A DNA stretch of 62,438 nt from CAZHFA01 sp964534945 (lineage in GTDB: Bacteria; Bdellovibrionota_C; UBA2361; CAKMMH01), in NCBI GenBank assembly GCA_964534945.1, contig CAZHSB010000004.1:1-62438 (forward strand). Reading direction: 5' to 3'. Under the pieces are notes generated by a model. That model had not been told where the DNA came from. It worked only from the letters and a program-made list of their open reading frames with translations, and ran no database searches. Every line of letters starts with the position of its first letter. Position 1 is the stretch's first letter. The position numbers and the translations under genes are program-made. Positions 8,957 to 17,200 of the stretch are shown piece by piece.

Positions 8957-9331
8957 AGAAACTTTGGGAAAATTAAGGTTTTAAAAGAAAGGCAGACATT
9001 CCACAAAAAAAATTAGGAATGCAAAGAATCATCGTTCAAGGCAATATTTTATAATATTTATTATTTTTGCTTTGAATCATAAAAAAAGATTCTTTATAGC
9101 TTTTCTTCTTAATATATTTGGTTGCGAACACGTTTCGCAACAAGAAAAAAAAATTTTTTTATATTTGGGAGAGAGAACATTATATCGCGAATGATGTTCC
9201 TTCTCATTTTGAATCATTTTTTTTAACAAAACAGAGCTTCTTCGAAAGGAAAGCAAAAATTTTGATTTAAAAAAATTTTTTAAGGTTTTTTTTGGGCTGT
9301 AAAGAAAGTACAGCCCCTCCCAATTTTTTAT
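8957..9331 (+). ncRNA. Second structured segment ending in a terminator-like hairpin
   Basis: This part of the 894-base gene-free stretch has several helices on the plus strand: 8997-9002/9016-9021 (6 bp); a two-part long hairpin 9023-9030/9088-9095 (8 bp) enclosing 9035-9043/9068-9076 (9 bp, one G.U); 9121-9128/9134-9141 (8 bp); 9175-9180/9194-9199 (6 bp); and a final GC-rich GGGCTGTA/TACAGCCC hairpin near 9294-9316 followed by a U-rich tract. A weak promoter TTGACT-N17-TACTCT lies upstream, near 8927-8955. It may be a separate RNA or a continuation of the RNA at 8555. No ORF longer than a few codons has a ribosome site. No family recognised. Confidence 0.4.
9293..9331 (+). terminator. Probable terminator hairpin
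   Basis: Eight-bp stem GGGCTGTA/TACAGCCC with a 7-base loop, followed after CTCCCAA by a run of Us. It would end plus-strand transcripts coming from the structured-RNA region before the convergent rarA. Confidence 0.5.
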
Positions 9332-9372
9332 TTTCTTTAATCATTCATCAATATTAAATAATCACAAATAAT

Positions 9373-10626
9373 TTATTTTTCTTTTAACCATTTAAATCTT
9401 TCGTTTATATTTTTTTCATACCCTCTATTTGACGGCTCATAAAATTTGGAATCTTTTAATCTATCTGGCATATACTGTTCATCTACGACATATCCTTTTG
9501 GATAATCATGTGGATACTTATAATCTTTTCCGAACCCTAAATCTTTCATAAGATTTGTTGGCGCATTTATTAAATGAGGTGGAACTTTTTCATACGGAAA
9601 TTTTTTAATCGCCTCTAACGCAAATTCCATCGCCAAATAACTTCGATTTGATTTTGGGGCAGATGCCAAATAAGTAATACACTGGGCAATCGGGATTCTT
9701 CCCTCAGGAAGTCCTATTTTCTCAAAGGCAACCAACGTAGAGGTAGCTAAATCTAATGCTCTTGGATCTGCATTGCCTATATCTTCAGAAGAAAAAATTA
9801 TCATTCTTCTTATTAAAAATCTTGGGTCCTCTCCAGATTCTAAAATTCTAAATCCCCAATAAAGAGCTGCTGATGGATCAGATCCTCGTAAACTTTTTAT
9901 AAAAGCGGAAATTAAATTATAATGTTCATCTCCAGCTTTGTCATAAACAAATGATAAGCTATCTTTTAAAAATTCTTTTAATCCGTCTAGTGTTAAATTC
10001 TTTTTACTTGTTTTACTAAAAGATTCTATTAAATTAATTAATTTCCTAGCATCTCCTGTAGATGCCATAATAAATAAATCTTTCATCTCATCTGAAAAAG
10101 ATATTTTTAAATACTCTAATGCCTTATTTAAAATATCAATCAAATCTTTATCACTTAAACTTTCTAGTTTTACAACTCTTGTTCTTGAAAGTAATGCTGA
10201 ATTTATAGCAAAAGAAGGATTCTCCGTTGTTGCTCCAATTAAAATTATTGTTCCATCTTCAACATGTGGTAAAAGCGCATCTTGCTGTGCCTTATTAAAT
10301 CTATGAATCTCATCTATAAATAAAATTGTAGTACCATGATAATTTTTTGCTCTTTCTACAATCTCTCTTATATCTTTAACACCACCAAGAACTGCAGAAA
10401 ATGGGACAAAAGAGCAATCATATGTATTCCCAATAAGGCGTGCCAATGTTGTCTTTCCACTCCCCGGAGGACCCCACAAAATTAAAGATGGTAATATATC
10501 GTTTGCACTTTTAAAAAGTTTTAAAAGTATTGGATCTATTTTGTCTAACCCCTTAATATCTTCCCAGCTTTGTGGACGAAGCAAGTCAGCAAGTGGCCTT
10601 GTTTTTTTATTTAAAAGATCTTCCAT
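9373..10626 (-). CDS. rarA: Replication-associated recombination protein A (AAA+ ATPase)
   Basis: RarA/MgsA, clamp-loader-like AAA+ ATPase acting at stalled replication forks. Walker A GPPGSGKT at residues 52-59, Walker B with DEIH at 105-108 followed by RFNKAQQDALLPHVEDG, and the sensor-1 GATTENPSF. The C-terminal part carries the family blocks SDPSAALYW and SEDIGNADPRAL used for tetramerisation. 417 residues, normal length. It starts 6 bases after the M20 peptidase stop, so the two genes are probably cotranscribed. Confidence 0.95.
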   Translation of the reverse strand: MEDLLNKKTRPLADLLRPQSWEDIKGLDKIDPILLKLFKSANDILPSLILWGPPGSGKTTLARLIGNTYDCSFVPFSAVLGGVKDIREIVERAKNYHGTTILFIDEIHRFNKAQQDALLPHVEDGTIILIGATTENPSFAINSALLSRTRVVKLESLSDKDLIDILNKALEYLKISFSDEMKDLFIMASTGDARKLINLIESFSKTSKKNLTLDGLKEFLKDSLSFVYDKAGDEHYNLISAFIKSLRGSDPSAALYWGFRILESGEDPRFLIRRMIIFSSEDIGNADPRALDLATSTLVAFEKIGLPEGRIPIAQCITYLASAPKSNRSYLAMEFALEAIKKFPYEKVPPHLINAPTNLMKDLGFGKDYKYPHDYPKGYVVDEQYMPDRLKDSKFYEPSNRGYEKNINERFKWLKEK

Positions 10627-10632
10627 TGTTTT

Positions 10633-11988
10633 TTATTTACAGAAAAATTCCCTACTAAAACAAAAACTTTTTTCAAATTGTTCTATTAAAAAAGACTCAT
10701 TTGGCGCATGAACTGCATCCTCATCTAAACCAAAGCCAACAAGGATTGCCTCATTTCCTAAAATTTTTGAAAGCTTTGTTAAAATTGGAATTGATCCTCC
10801 TTCCCAAATATATGCCACGTTTTTACCATTATAAACTTTACTTAATGCATTACTAGCCTTTAAAATGCCTTTATTATTAACGTCAACACTTAATGCAAAC
10901 GCACCCTCGTCTGTCCTTATAACTTCTAAATTTAAATTAGACTTATTATTCTTTTCCAAATGACTTTTAATAGCTTCAAAAATTTTATCTGGATCTTGTT
11001 TTTGCACTAACCTACAAGAAAATTTTGCCACCGCAAAAGATGGAATAATAGTTTTAACCCCCTCTCCTTGATAACCAGAATAAATTCCATTTATTTCTAA
11101 AGTTGGTCTAAAACCTGCTCGAATACTAGCCAAAACCCCCTTTTCTCCCCCATTTGGAAATACTCCCGTTTGAGTTTCACATTTTTTAACATCAAAATCC
11201 ATAATCTTTGTTTTATCAATTTCATTTAATGGCAGTACACCATTGTAAAAATTTTCAACATTAATTTTTCCATTCTCATCATAAAAAGTTGATATCAATT
11301 TAACTATTTCTATCGCAGGATTTTGAATTACCCCTCCATAAATTCCTGAGTGAAGATCAGATTTTAATCCTGATAATTTAATATCAAAGCAGCACATTCC
11401 TCGAAGTCCAAGCACTATCGAACCGACCTCCTTATCTACCGTACTTGTGTCACAAACTAGTAAATAATCACATTTTAATGCTTCCTTGTATTCTTCCAAA
11501 ATTGAATATGTATGAGTACTTCCGCATTCTTCTTCTCCATCAATTATAAATTTAACATTAAGTCCTAAATTTCCCTCATCGATAAGGCTTTCAAGTGCTA
11601 CTATAATTGAAAATAGTTGGCCTTTGTTATCCTCAGCTCCTCTTGCAAATATTCTCCCCCCTACTATTTGAGGCTCAAAAGGCGATGTTTTCCACTCGTT
11701 AATTGGATCTATCGGTTGAACGTCATAATGACCATAAACAAGTACAGTTTCTAAATCATTAAATAGTTTATACTCTGCAAAAATAGCAGGATTTCCTCCT
11801 GTATCTATAAGCTTAGCCTCAAAACCAATGTTTTTTAAATAATTCTTTAGAAAATTGGCACATTTTAAGCAATCATTTTTTTTCTCTGAAATAGTGCTAA
11901 TACTCTCTATCCTTAAAAGATTAAAAAAATCCTTAAAATATTGCTCCTTATTATCCTTAAAAACTCCTTTTGAATGATTAACTGACAT
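10633..11988 (-). CDS. M20 family metallopeptidase (dipeptidase-like)
   Basis: Zinc-dependent exopeptidase of the ArgE/DapE/carnosinase clan. Metal ligands and catalytic residues are visible: GHYDVQP (His87, Asp89), RGAEDNKG (bridging Asp), and DGEEECGS with the catalytic Glu pair near residue 155. The lid/dimerisation domain follows in the middle third, and a late His comes in EDAVHAPNE near the C-terminus. 451 residues fits the CNDP-like dipeptidase subgroup. A strong AAAGGAG ribosome site precedes the ATG. Substrate unknown; peptide scavenging is likely. Confidence 0.88.
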   Translation of the reverse strand: MSVNHSKGVFKDNKEQYFKDFFNLLRIESISTISEKKNDCLKCANFLKNYLKNIGFEAKLIDTGGNPAIFAEYKLFNDLETVLVYGHYDVQPIDPINEWKTSPFEPQIVGGRIFARGAEDNKGQLFSIIVALESLIDEGNLGLNVKFIIDGEEECGSTHTYSILEEYKEALKCDYLLVCDTSTVDKEVGSIVLGLRGMCCFDIKLSGLKSDLHSGIYGGVIQNPAIEIVKLISTFYDENGKINVENFYNGVLPLNEIDKTKIMDFDVKKCETQTGVFPNGGEKGVLASIRAGFRPTLEINGIYSGYQGEGVKTIIPSFAVAKFSCRLVQKQDPDKIFEAIKSHLEKNNKSNLNLEVIRTDEGAFALSVDVNNKGILKASNALSKVYNGKNVAYIWEGGSIPILTKLSKILGNEAILVGFGLDEDAVHAPNESFLIEQFEKSFCFSREFFCK

Positions 11989-12062
11989 AAAGACTCCTTT
12001 CCTTTTTTAAAAATAAAGCATGTAAATTTTAATATATTTTTTCATTTTTATCTATCTTATTC

Positions 12063-12091
12063 TTGTCCTAATGTATTTAAAGATATAGAAT
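12063..12091 (+). promoter_or_regulatory. pal promoter
   Basis: TTGTCC (12063-12068), 17-base spacer, TAGAAT (12086-12091), about 34 bases of leader before the pal ATG. The -10 form TAGAAT recurs at two other promoters in the window. Confidence 0.5.
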
Positions 12092-12131
12092 AATAAAAGG
12101 TGTTTAGATAATGTTTTAGGAGCAAAAAAAG

Positions 12132-12656
12132 ATGAAAAAGTTTTTATTTTCAGTATTGGTATTAGTGTTGGTTTTAAATATTAGTGGTTGTTCTTTGTTC
12201 GGTTCAAGTTCTGGTACAGATGAGGACGGGAATAGAATTGATTCTATTTCGGAACAAGAATTAAACAGTAAATTTGCAAACAGATTCGGAGATGGATCAG
12301 TGCCATCTGCTGAGGGAGATAACCTTTTTAGAGATATTCGTTTTGGATATGATTCTTCAAAAGTCTCTGACAATTCAAGACAAGATTTAGATTACAATGT
12401 CGAGATTTTAAAAAGCAATCCAAATATTTATGTTCAACTTGAAGGACACTGCGATGAGCGTGGAACAGCTGAATATAATATGGCATTAGGAGAAAAAAGA
12501 GCAAATTCTGTTTATGAGGCCTTAACTGTCTATGGAATTGCACCTAACAGAATCACAACTATTAGTTATGGGGAAGAAGTTCCTTTGGATCCTGCGCAAA
12601 CAGAAGAAGCTTATGCAAAAAATAGACGTGTTCATTTTTCTGCATATACGAAATAA
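12132..12656 (+). CDS. pal: Peptidoglycan-associated lipoprotein
   Basis: Outer-membrane lipoprotein of the Tol-Pal system, which anchors the envelope to peptidoglycan during division. Signal peptide with lipobox ISGC (Cys20), a Ser/Asp-rich linker, then an OmpA-like domain at about residues 70-174. The peptidoglycan-binding signature is present: LEGHCDERGTAEYNMALGEKRA and the late NRRVHF. 174 residues, normal length. The tol genes are not in the window. Followed directly by a strong terminator, so monocistronic. Confidence 0.95.
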   Translation: MKKFLFSVLVLVLVLNISGCSLFGSSSGTDEDGNRIDSISEQELNSKFANRFGDGSVPSAEGDNLFRDIRFGYDSSKVSDNSRQDLDYNVEILKSNPNIYVQLEGHCDERGTAEYNMALGEKRANSVYEALTVYGIAPNRITTISYGEEVPLDPAQTEEAYAKNRRVHFSAYTK

Positions 12657-12679
12657 CTTAATTTAAATAAAATTTTTTA

Positions 12680-12703
12680 AAGCGGGTTTTTGCCCGCTTT
12701 TTT
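12680..12703 (+). terminator. pal terminator
   Basis: Stem AGCGGG (12681-12686)/CCCGCT (12693-12698) with a 6-base loop and an immediate U run. Strong rho-independent terminator. It also argues against a TTG start for dxs at 12690, which lies inside this hairpin. Confidence 0.85.
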
Positions 12704-12725
12704 ATTCTCATGTATCTTTGTTTCT

Positions 12726-14648
12726 ATGAATGAAAGTAATGCCGAAAAAAAACTTATTGATATTGTAAATTATCCAAAAGATATTAAAGATTTTTCTCTA
12801 CCTCAACTAAAAACTTTATGTAAAGAATTGCGAGAGGAACTTATAAATAAGATTTCTCTTTGTGGGGGACATTTAGCTTCGAGTTTAGGAATTACTGAAG
12901 TGACTGTGGCTTTGCATTATTTTTTTGATACTCCGTCAGATAAACTTATTTGGGATGTTGGACATCAAGCCTATATTCATAAAATGTTAACAGGAAGAAA
13001 AAATGATATTTCGAATATTAGAAAGAAAGATCATATCAGTGGATATTTAAAAAGAGCAGAAAGCATTTTTGATACTTTCGGTGGTGGACATGCAGGAAAT
13101 AGCATCTCATCTGCAGTTGGGATTGCTACAGCTTTTAAAAAAGAACATAAAAAAAATTTTGCAATTGCAATTATTGGAGATGCTTCAATTTCATCTGGAA
13201 TGTGTTTTGAAGCATTAAATCATGCAGGAGAACTTCATCTAGATAACTTAATTGTAATATTAAATGATAACCAAATGGCAATATCGCCAAACGTAGGGGC
13301 AATAAAATGGTTATTAAACAAGGGAAGTGTTTCAAGTGTTCCAACAAAAGCAAGAGCAAAATTAAAAAAACTTTATCAAAAAGGATATATTCCAACTTTC
13401 TTATATAAAATAATTGATAGAGTAGAAGAAGCTTTTAAAGGAATAATTTCAACACCATCAACACTTTTTGAGAGTTTTGGATTTAGGTATATAGGCCCCG
13501 TTGATGGACATAATATTGAACAACTACTAAAGGCCTTTAGCCTCGCAAAAACTCAAGATGCGCCTGTTTTGCTCCATGTAAGGACAACAAAAGGAAAAGG
13601 ATTTAAAAATGCTGAAAAAAATCCTACAGACTGGCATGCCTGTATTCCATTCTTTCCAATAAATGGAAAGGCAAGAAAAATAAAAGAAAAAAAAGCTTTT
13701 ACTTATACAGAAGTTTTTTCAAATACTGTGAGTAAACTTATTTCTAAAGATAAAGACATTATCGCAATCACAGCCGCAATGGCAACAGGAACAGGTTTAG
13801 ATAAAATACAAAAAGAATTTCCAAATAATTTTTTTGATGTTGGGATTGCAGAATCTCATGCTGTAACTTTTGCAGGAGGATTAGCAATCGAAGGGAAAAA
13901 GCCAATTGTCGCAATTTATTCAACTTTTTTGCAAAGAGGCTTTGATCAAATTTTGCACGATATAGCACTTCAAAACTTACCTGTAATTTTCGCACTGGAC
14001 AGAGCAGGCTGTGTTGGCGCCGATGGAGAAACGCACCAAGGAACCTTTGATGTTTCTTACTTAAGATTCATTCCAAATATGGTATTAATGGCACCAAAAG
14101 ATGAAAATGAATTACAACATATGATTTATACCGCAACAAAACTAAATAAGCCTGTTGCAATAAGATATCCAAGAGGAGATGGAATCGGAATAAAATTAGA
14201 TGAAGAATTAAAAGAGATCCCTTTTGGAAAAGCACAAATCACACAGCTAGGATCTCAAGTTTTAATTATTTCCTACGGAACTGCATATAATTTAGCAAAA
14301 AAAGCATGTGATCGTATTTTTGAAGAAACAAACATTTGCCCAACAATCATTAACGCTCGTTTTGCAAAACCTCTTGATAAATCACTATTATTAAAAGAAA
14401 TAAAGAGACATAGTCTTATCTGTACCGTTGAAGATCAATGCCTAAGTGGTGGTTTTGGTAGTTCAATATTAGAATTAGCTTCTGATAACAACTTAAACAT
14501 ATCAATAAAGCGTTTTGGAGTAGATGATTTTTTTGTTCCTCATGGAACGCAACAAGAACAATATGAGCTTTGTAAATTTTCTTCTGATTGTATATATGAT
14601 TATTTAATAAGCAATATTTATCAATTACTTCTAAAAAAGGCAAATTAA
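12726..14648 (+). CDS. dxs: 1-deoxy-D-xylulose-5-phosphate synthase
   Basis: First enzyme of the MEP isoprenoid pathway: thiamine-diphosphate-dependent condensation of pyruvate with glyceraldehyde 3-phosphate. Family blocks in order: GGHLASSLGITEVTVALHY, WDVGHQAY, the ThDP segment running to NDNQMAIS, the catalytic Glu in VGIAESHAV, and DRAGCVGADGETHQGTFD. The usual GDG of the ThDP motif reads GDA here, and GHSSTSIS reads GHAGNSIS. ATG at 12726 gives 640 residues, the normal length; no clear ribosome site. ispG of the same pathway lies at 19.5 kb. Confidence 0.95.
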   Translation: MNESNAEKKLIDIVNYPKDIKDFSLPQLKTLCKELREELINKISLCGGHLASSLGITEVTVALHYFFDTPSDKLIWDVGHQAYIHKMLTGRKNDISNIRKKDHISGYLKRAESIFDTFGGGHAGNSISSAVGIATAFKKEHKKNFAIAIIGDASISSGMCFEALNHAGELHLDNLIVILNDNQMAISPNVGAIKWLLNKGSVSSVPTKARAKLKKLYQKGYIPTFLYKIIDRVEEAFKGIISTPSTLFESFGFRYIGPVDGHNIEQLLKAFSLAKTQDAPVLLHVRTTKGKGFKNAEKNPTDWHACIPFFPINGKARKIKEKKAFTYTEVFSNTVSKLISKDKDIIAITAAMATGTGLDKIQKEFPNNFFDVGIAESHAVTFAGGLAIEGKKPIVAIYSTFLQRGFDQILHDIALQNLPVIFALDRAGCVGADGETHQGTFDVSYLRFIPNMVLMAPKDENELQHMIYTATKLNKPVAIRYPRGDGIGIKLDEELKEIPFGKAQITQLGSQVLIISYGTAYNLAKKACDRIFEETNICPTIINARFAKPLDKSLLLKEIKRHSLICTVEDQCLSGGFGSSILELASDNNLNISIKRFGVDDFFVPHGTQQEQYELCKFSSDCIYDYLISNIYQLLLKKAN

Positions 14649-14703
14649 AATTTTTTTAAAATATAAATAAAAATATATTTTATAATTTAATTTTTTTGAA
14701 CTG

Positions 14704-14731
14704 TTGACTATTCATAAAAAATTATTAGAAT
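14704..14731 (+). promoter_or_regulatory. Promoter of orphan paralogue 1
   Basis: TTGACT (14704-14709), 16-base spacer, TAGAAT (14726-14731). The sequence TTATTAGAATA around the -10 is identical to that of the paralogue 2 promoter. Confidence 0.6.
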
Positions 14732-14786
14732 ACCAAGGTTCGGGATAGAGAAAGGAAAGTTTCATTTAAGAAAGGAAAGGTTTTCC

Positions 14787-15188
14787 ATGAGTTTTAAACC
14801 GTCTTCTTGGGCAGTTTACACCGATGAGTTTGTTTGTAACAAACCCGTAAGAAATTTTCTCCTTTTTGGAAAGGAAGTCACCGATGAGAAAAAAAGTTCT
14901 CATATCGTTTGGGGATTCTTAGTTCCAAGGAAAAATCGAGCGATCTTGATGGTTAAAAATTTTATTAGAACAGGAACGTTCGAAGCGAAGCTCGAAAATG
15001 TCTTCTTGCTTAAAGTTAGTCCTTCAGATTTCTTGGAGATCAAAAAAAGTTTCCAAAAATCTAAAATTTTAGTTATTGATAGTCTTGAGGCAACGGAGAC
15101 TGATAATGAGCTTAACAATGCAACAAAAGCGCTAATCCTTGGCATATGTGATGACGACAACGACAATGTCTCAAACGTAGTGCTTTAA
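14787..15188 (+). CDS. Orphan protein, paralogue 1 of a tandem pair
   Basis: 133 residues, soluble, no signal peptide or membrane segment, unrecognised. It aligns collinearly with the next gene (15489), which is also 133 residues. Shared positions include LFGKE (26-30 here, 25-29 there), I-x-W/Y-GF (about 40-44), LE-N/D-V (69-72) and F-x-E (82-84), with offsets of only one or two residues. The last 25 residues diverge and here are acidic (CDDDNDN). The ribosome site is GAAAGG followed by TTTT. It has its own promoter and terminator. Function unknown. Confidence 0.75.
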   Translation: MSFKPSSWAVYTDEFVCNKPVRNFLLFGKEVTDEKKSSHIVWGFLVPRKNRAILMVKNFIRTGTFEAKLENVFLLKVSPSDFLEIKKSFQKSKILVIDSLEATETDNELNNATKALILGICDDDNDNVSNVVL

Positions 15189-15201
15189 TTTATTAAAAAA
15201 T

Positions 15202-15255
15202 TAAGGGGAGATAACGGTTTTAAAAAATTATTCTTTTTTCTTATCCCCCCTTTGA
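15202..15255 (+). terminator. Terminator of paralogue 1
   Basis: GGGG-A-GATAA near 15205-15214 pairs with TTATC-CCCC near 15241-15250, with a long AU-rich loop, followed by UUUG. The layout parallels the terminator of paralogue 2. Confidence 0.55.
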
Positions 15256-15424
15256 TATTTTCTTATTTTAAAACATTTGAATTTTCCTTTTAATTCTAAT
15301 CTTAAAAATTTACGACATCTTTAACTAACTAAATTTATTTATAATTCTAGCGCTTATAACTAATTCATTCTAAATTCTAACATCTATTGTATCAATCATA
15401 CGAAGATACAATATTATTGTTTCT
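15256..15424. other. AT-rich gap between the orphan paralogues
   Basis: No ORF. The one notable element is a hairpin TATTGTATC (15385-15393)/GATACAATA (15405-15413), 9 bp with an 11-base loop, ending 11 bases before the -35 of paralogue 2; it could be an operator-type dyad. Paralogue 1 has no equivalent dyad. Confidence 0.4.
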
Positions 15425-15453
15425 TTGATTAAGCATTTAAAAGTTATTAGAAT
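15425..15453 (+). promoter_or_regulatory. Promoter of orphan paralogue 2
   Basis: TTGATT (15425-15430), 17-base spacer, TAGAAT (15448-15453), sharing TTATTAGAATA with the promoter at 14704. Confidence 0.55.
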
Positions 15454-15488
15454 AATCGCTTATTGGAAAAAAAAAGAAAGGTTTTAAA

Positions 15489-15890
15489 ATGGAAAAGAAA
15501 CAAACAATTTGTTTCGTAACGATCATGTTCGTTAAAGGAGAACGGCGTCGTGTAGTGATGCTGTTTGGAAAAGAAATATTAGAAACAGATCGAGGAAAAT
15601 ACATAACATATGGTTTTCCATCAGCTATCCTTAAAGAGACAAAGGACTTAATCTCTTCTAAAGCAGCTTTTGTTTTCGAAACACACTTAGAAGATGTTAT
15701 CGTAGTTTCTCTAGAACAAAGAAACTTTAGAGAGCTACAAGCAAAATATCTCTCAAAGGGATACCTTGTTAAAAACACAACGCTAAAAACTGTCCAACTG
15801 TTGGGGTCCACCTTAATCTTAACAACTTCAGCGCACGCGTTACTAACGGAAGTCGATGGTGACGTACGCTCCATCGACGTAGATATTTAG
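15489..15890 (+). CDS. Orphan protein, paralogue 2 of a tandem pair
   Basis: 133 residues and collinear with the gene at 14787 (shared LFGKE, I-x-Y-GF, LEDV, F-x-E blocks), so the two arose by duplication. It is more basic near the N-terminus (KGERRR) and its C-terminal 25 residues end in an acidic VDGDVRSIDVDI. The ribosome site AGAAAGGTTTT matches that of paralogue 1. No known family. GC is slightly higher than in neighbours. Possibly a small cytoplasmic regulator, but nothing in the sequence proves this. Confidence 0.75.
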   Translation: MEKKQTICFVTIMFVKGERRRVVMLFGKEILETDRGKYITYGFPSAILKETKDLISSKAAFVFETHLEDVIVVSLEQRNFRELQAKYLSKGYLVKNTTLKTVQLLGSTLILTTSAHALLTEVDGDVRSIDVDI

Positions 15891-15913
15891 TCATTATTTT
15901 TTATGGCGATATC

Positions 15914-15977
15914 TAAAGGGGCAAGAAAATGTTAAAAGGTTAAAGGCTTTTTCTTCTTTCTTCCCCCTTTTTTATTT
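15914..15977 (+). terminator. Terminator of paralogue 2
   Basis: AAAGGGG...AAGAAAA pairs with TTTTCTT...CCCCCTTT across an imperfect long hairpin, followed by a U6 run. It separates the pair from the convergent aminotransferase gene. Confidence 0.6.
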
Positions 15978-15980
15978 TAA

Positions 15981-17177
15981 TTATATAGAAACTTTTGAAA
16001 TAGAATCTGCAACATAGTCAATGTTGTTATCATTTAAGCTTGCAAGGCAAATTCTTCCATTTCTTACCATATAAATACCAAAATCTTTTTTTAATTTATC
16101 AACTTGAACAGGATTTAACCCCGTAAAAGAAAACATTCCATGTTGAATTAACATATGTTTAAAAAGTTCTTCAACTCCCCTCTTTTCCAATGCGTTTACT
16201 AAGGCAACTCTTGCTTTAGAAATTCTTTCTTGCATTTGGCTTACTTCTTCTTTCCACTGCTTAGTTAATTTATCGTCTTTTAAAACAGTAGCTACTATTT
16301 TTGCACCATCGGCAGGAGGATTTGAATAATTTGCCCTAATATCTAATTCTATTTGTGATAAAATTTTCTTTGCCATATCAGGGTTTGATGTAACAATACT
16401 CAATGCTCCAATTCGTCTACAATATAAAGAAAAATTCTTAGAAAAAGAATTCGCGACTAAAAAATTAAGATCTTTTTTAATACATTTTTTTATTACATCT
16501 CTATCACTAATTACGTCTTTACAAAAACCTTGATACGCAAAATCTAAAAATAAAATTAAATCTTTTTCCTTAATAACATCTATAACCTTATCCCATTGAT
16601 CACTCGTTAAATCCATTCCTGTTGGATTGTGACAGCAAGCATGAAAAAGAACTATATTATTTTTAGAAATTAATTTTAACCCTTTTAATAATTCATCAAA
16701 GTCGATACTCTTTGTCTCTTCATTATAATAAGGATACGAAGCGATTTTAAAACCAGTACCTCCAAAAATATTTTTATGATTTTGCCATGTAGGAGAACTT
16801 ACATAAACTGTAGCGTTTGGATAATGCCTATTTAAAAAGTCCGCACCAATTTTTAATGCTCCCGAACCACCTAAAGATTGCAAGGTAACAATGTTTTCTC
16901 TAATATTCTCTAAATCTTCTTTTTCAAATAATAACTCTTTTACTAACTCCCGATATTCCTTATTTCCTGCTATAGGAATATATCCCAAAAAATCTTCAAA
17001 CGATATTTTTCTCATAGCCTCTTTTACAACGTTTAATGTTGGAATTTTTCCATAATCGTCTTTATAAATTCCTATAGAAAGATCTACCTTATTAGGATTT
17101 TTGTCTTTTTCAAATAATGATTTTAATCCTAAAATTGCGTCTGCAGGCGCTTCTTTAATATTTTCGAATTTAAACAT
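15981..17177 (-). CDS. aspC: Aspartate/aromatic aminotransferase, class I (AspC/TyrB type)
   Basis: PLP enzyme that transfers amino groups between aspartate (or aromatic amino acids) and 2-oxoglutarate. The Schiff-base Lys lies in NSFSKNFSLYCRRIGAL; the pyrimidine-binding HNPTGMD and the FLDFAYQGF block are typical of the E. coli-like subgroup, as is the N-terminal DLSIGIYKDDYGK. 398 residues, normal. Downstream of the kinase-like gene with a 23-base gap, so it may be cotranscribed with it and ispG. Substrate preference between aspartate and aromatics is not settled. Confidence 0.9.
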   Translation of the reverse strand: MFKFENIKEAPADAILGLKSLFEKDKNPNKVDLSIGIYKDDYGKIPTLNVVKEAMRKISFEDFLGYIPIAGNKEYRELVKELLFEKEDLENIRENIVTLQSLGGSGALKIGADFLNRHYPNATVYVSSPTWQNHKNIFGGTGFKIASYPYYNEETKSIDFDELLKGLKLISKNNIVLFHACCHNPTGMDLTSDQWDKVIDVIKEKDLILFLDFAYQGFCKDVISDRDVIKKCIKKDLNFLVANSFSKNFSLYCRRIGALSIVTSNPDMAKKILSQIELDIRANYSNPPADGAKIVATVLKDDKLTKQWKEEVSQMQERISKARVALVNALEKRGVEELFKHMLIQHGMFSFTGLNPVQVDKLKKDFGIYMVRNGRICLASLNDNNIDYVADSISKVSI

Positions 17178-17200
17178 TTTTTCTCCAAAATAAACTAAAA

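Noticed and set aside
8520..9331. RNase P RNA, tmRNA or 6S RNA in the large gene-free gap.
   Set aside because: The conserved core sequences of RNase P, the TpsiC-like and tag regions of tmRNA, and the size of 6S RNA do not fit.
12690..12725. TTG start extending dxs by 12 residues.
   Set aside because: It lies inside the pal terminator hairpin, and the extra residues are not family-like.
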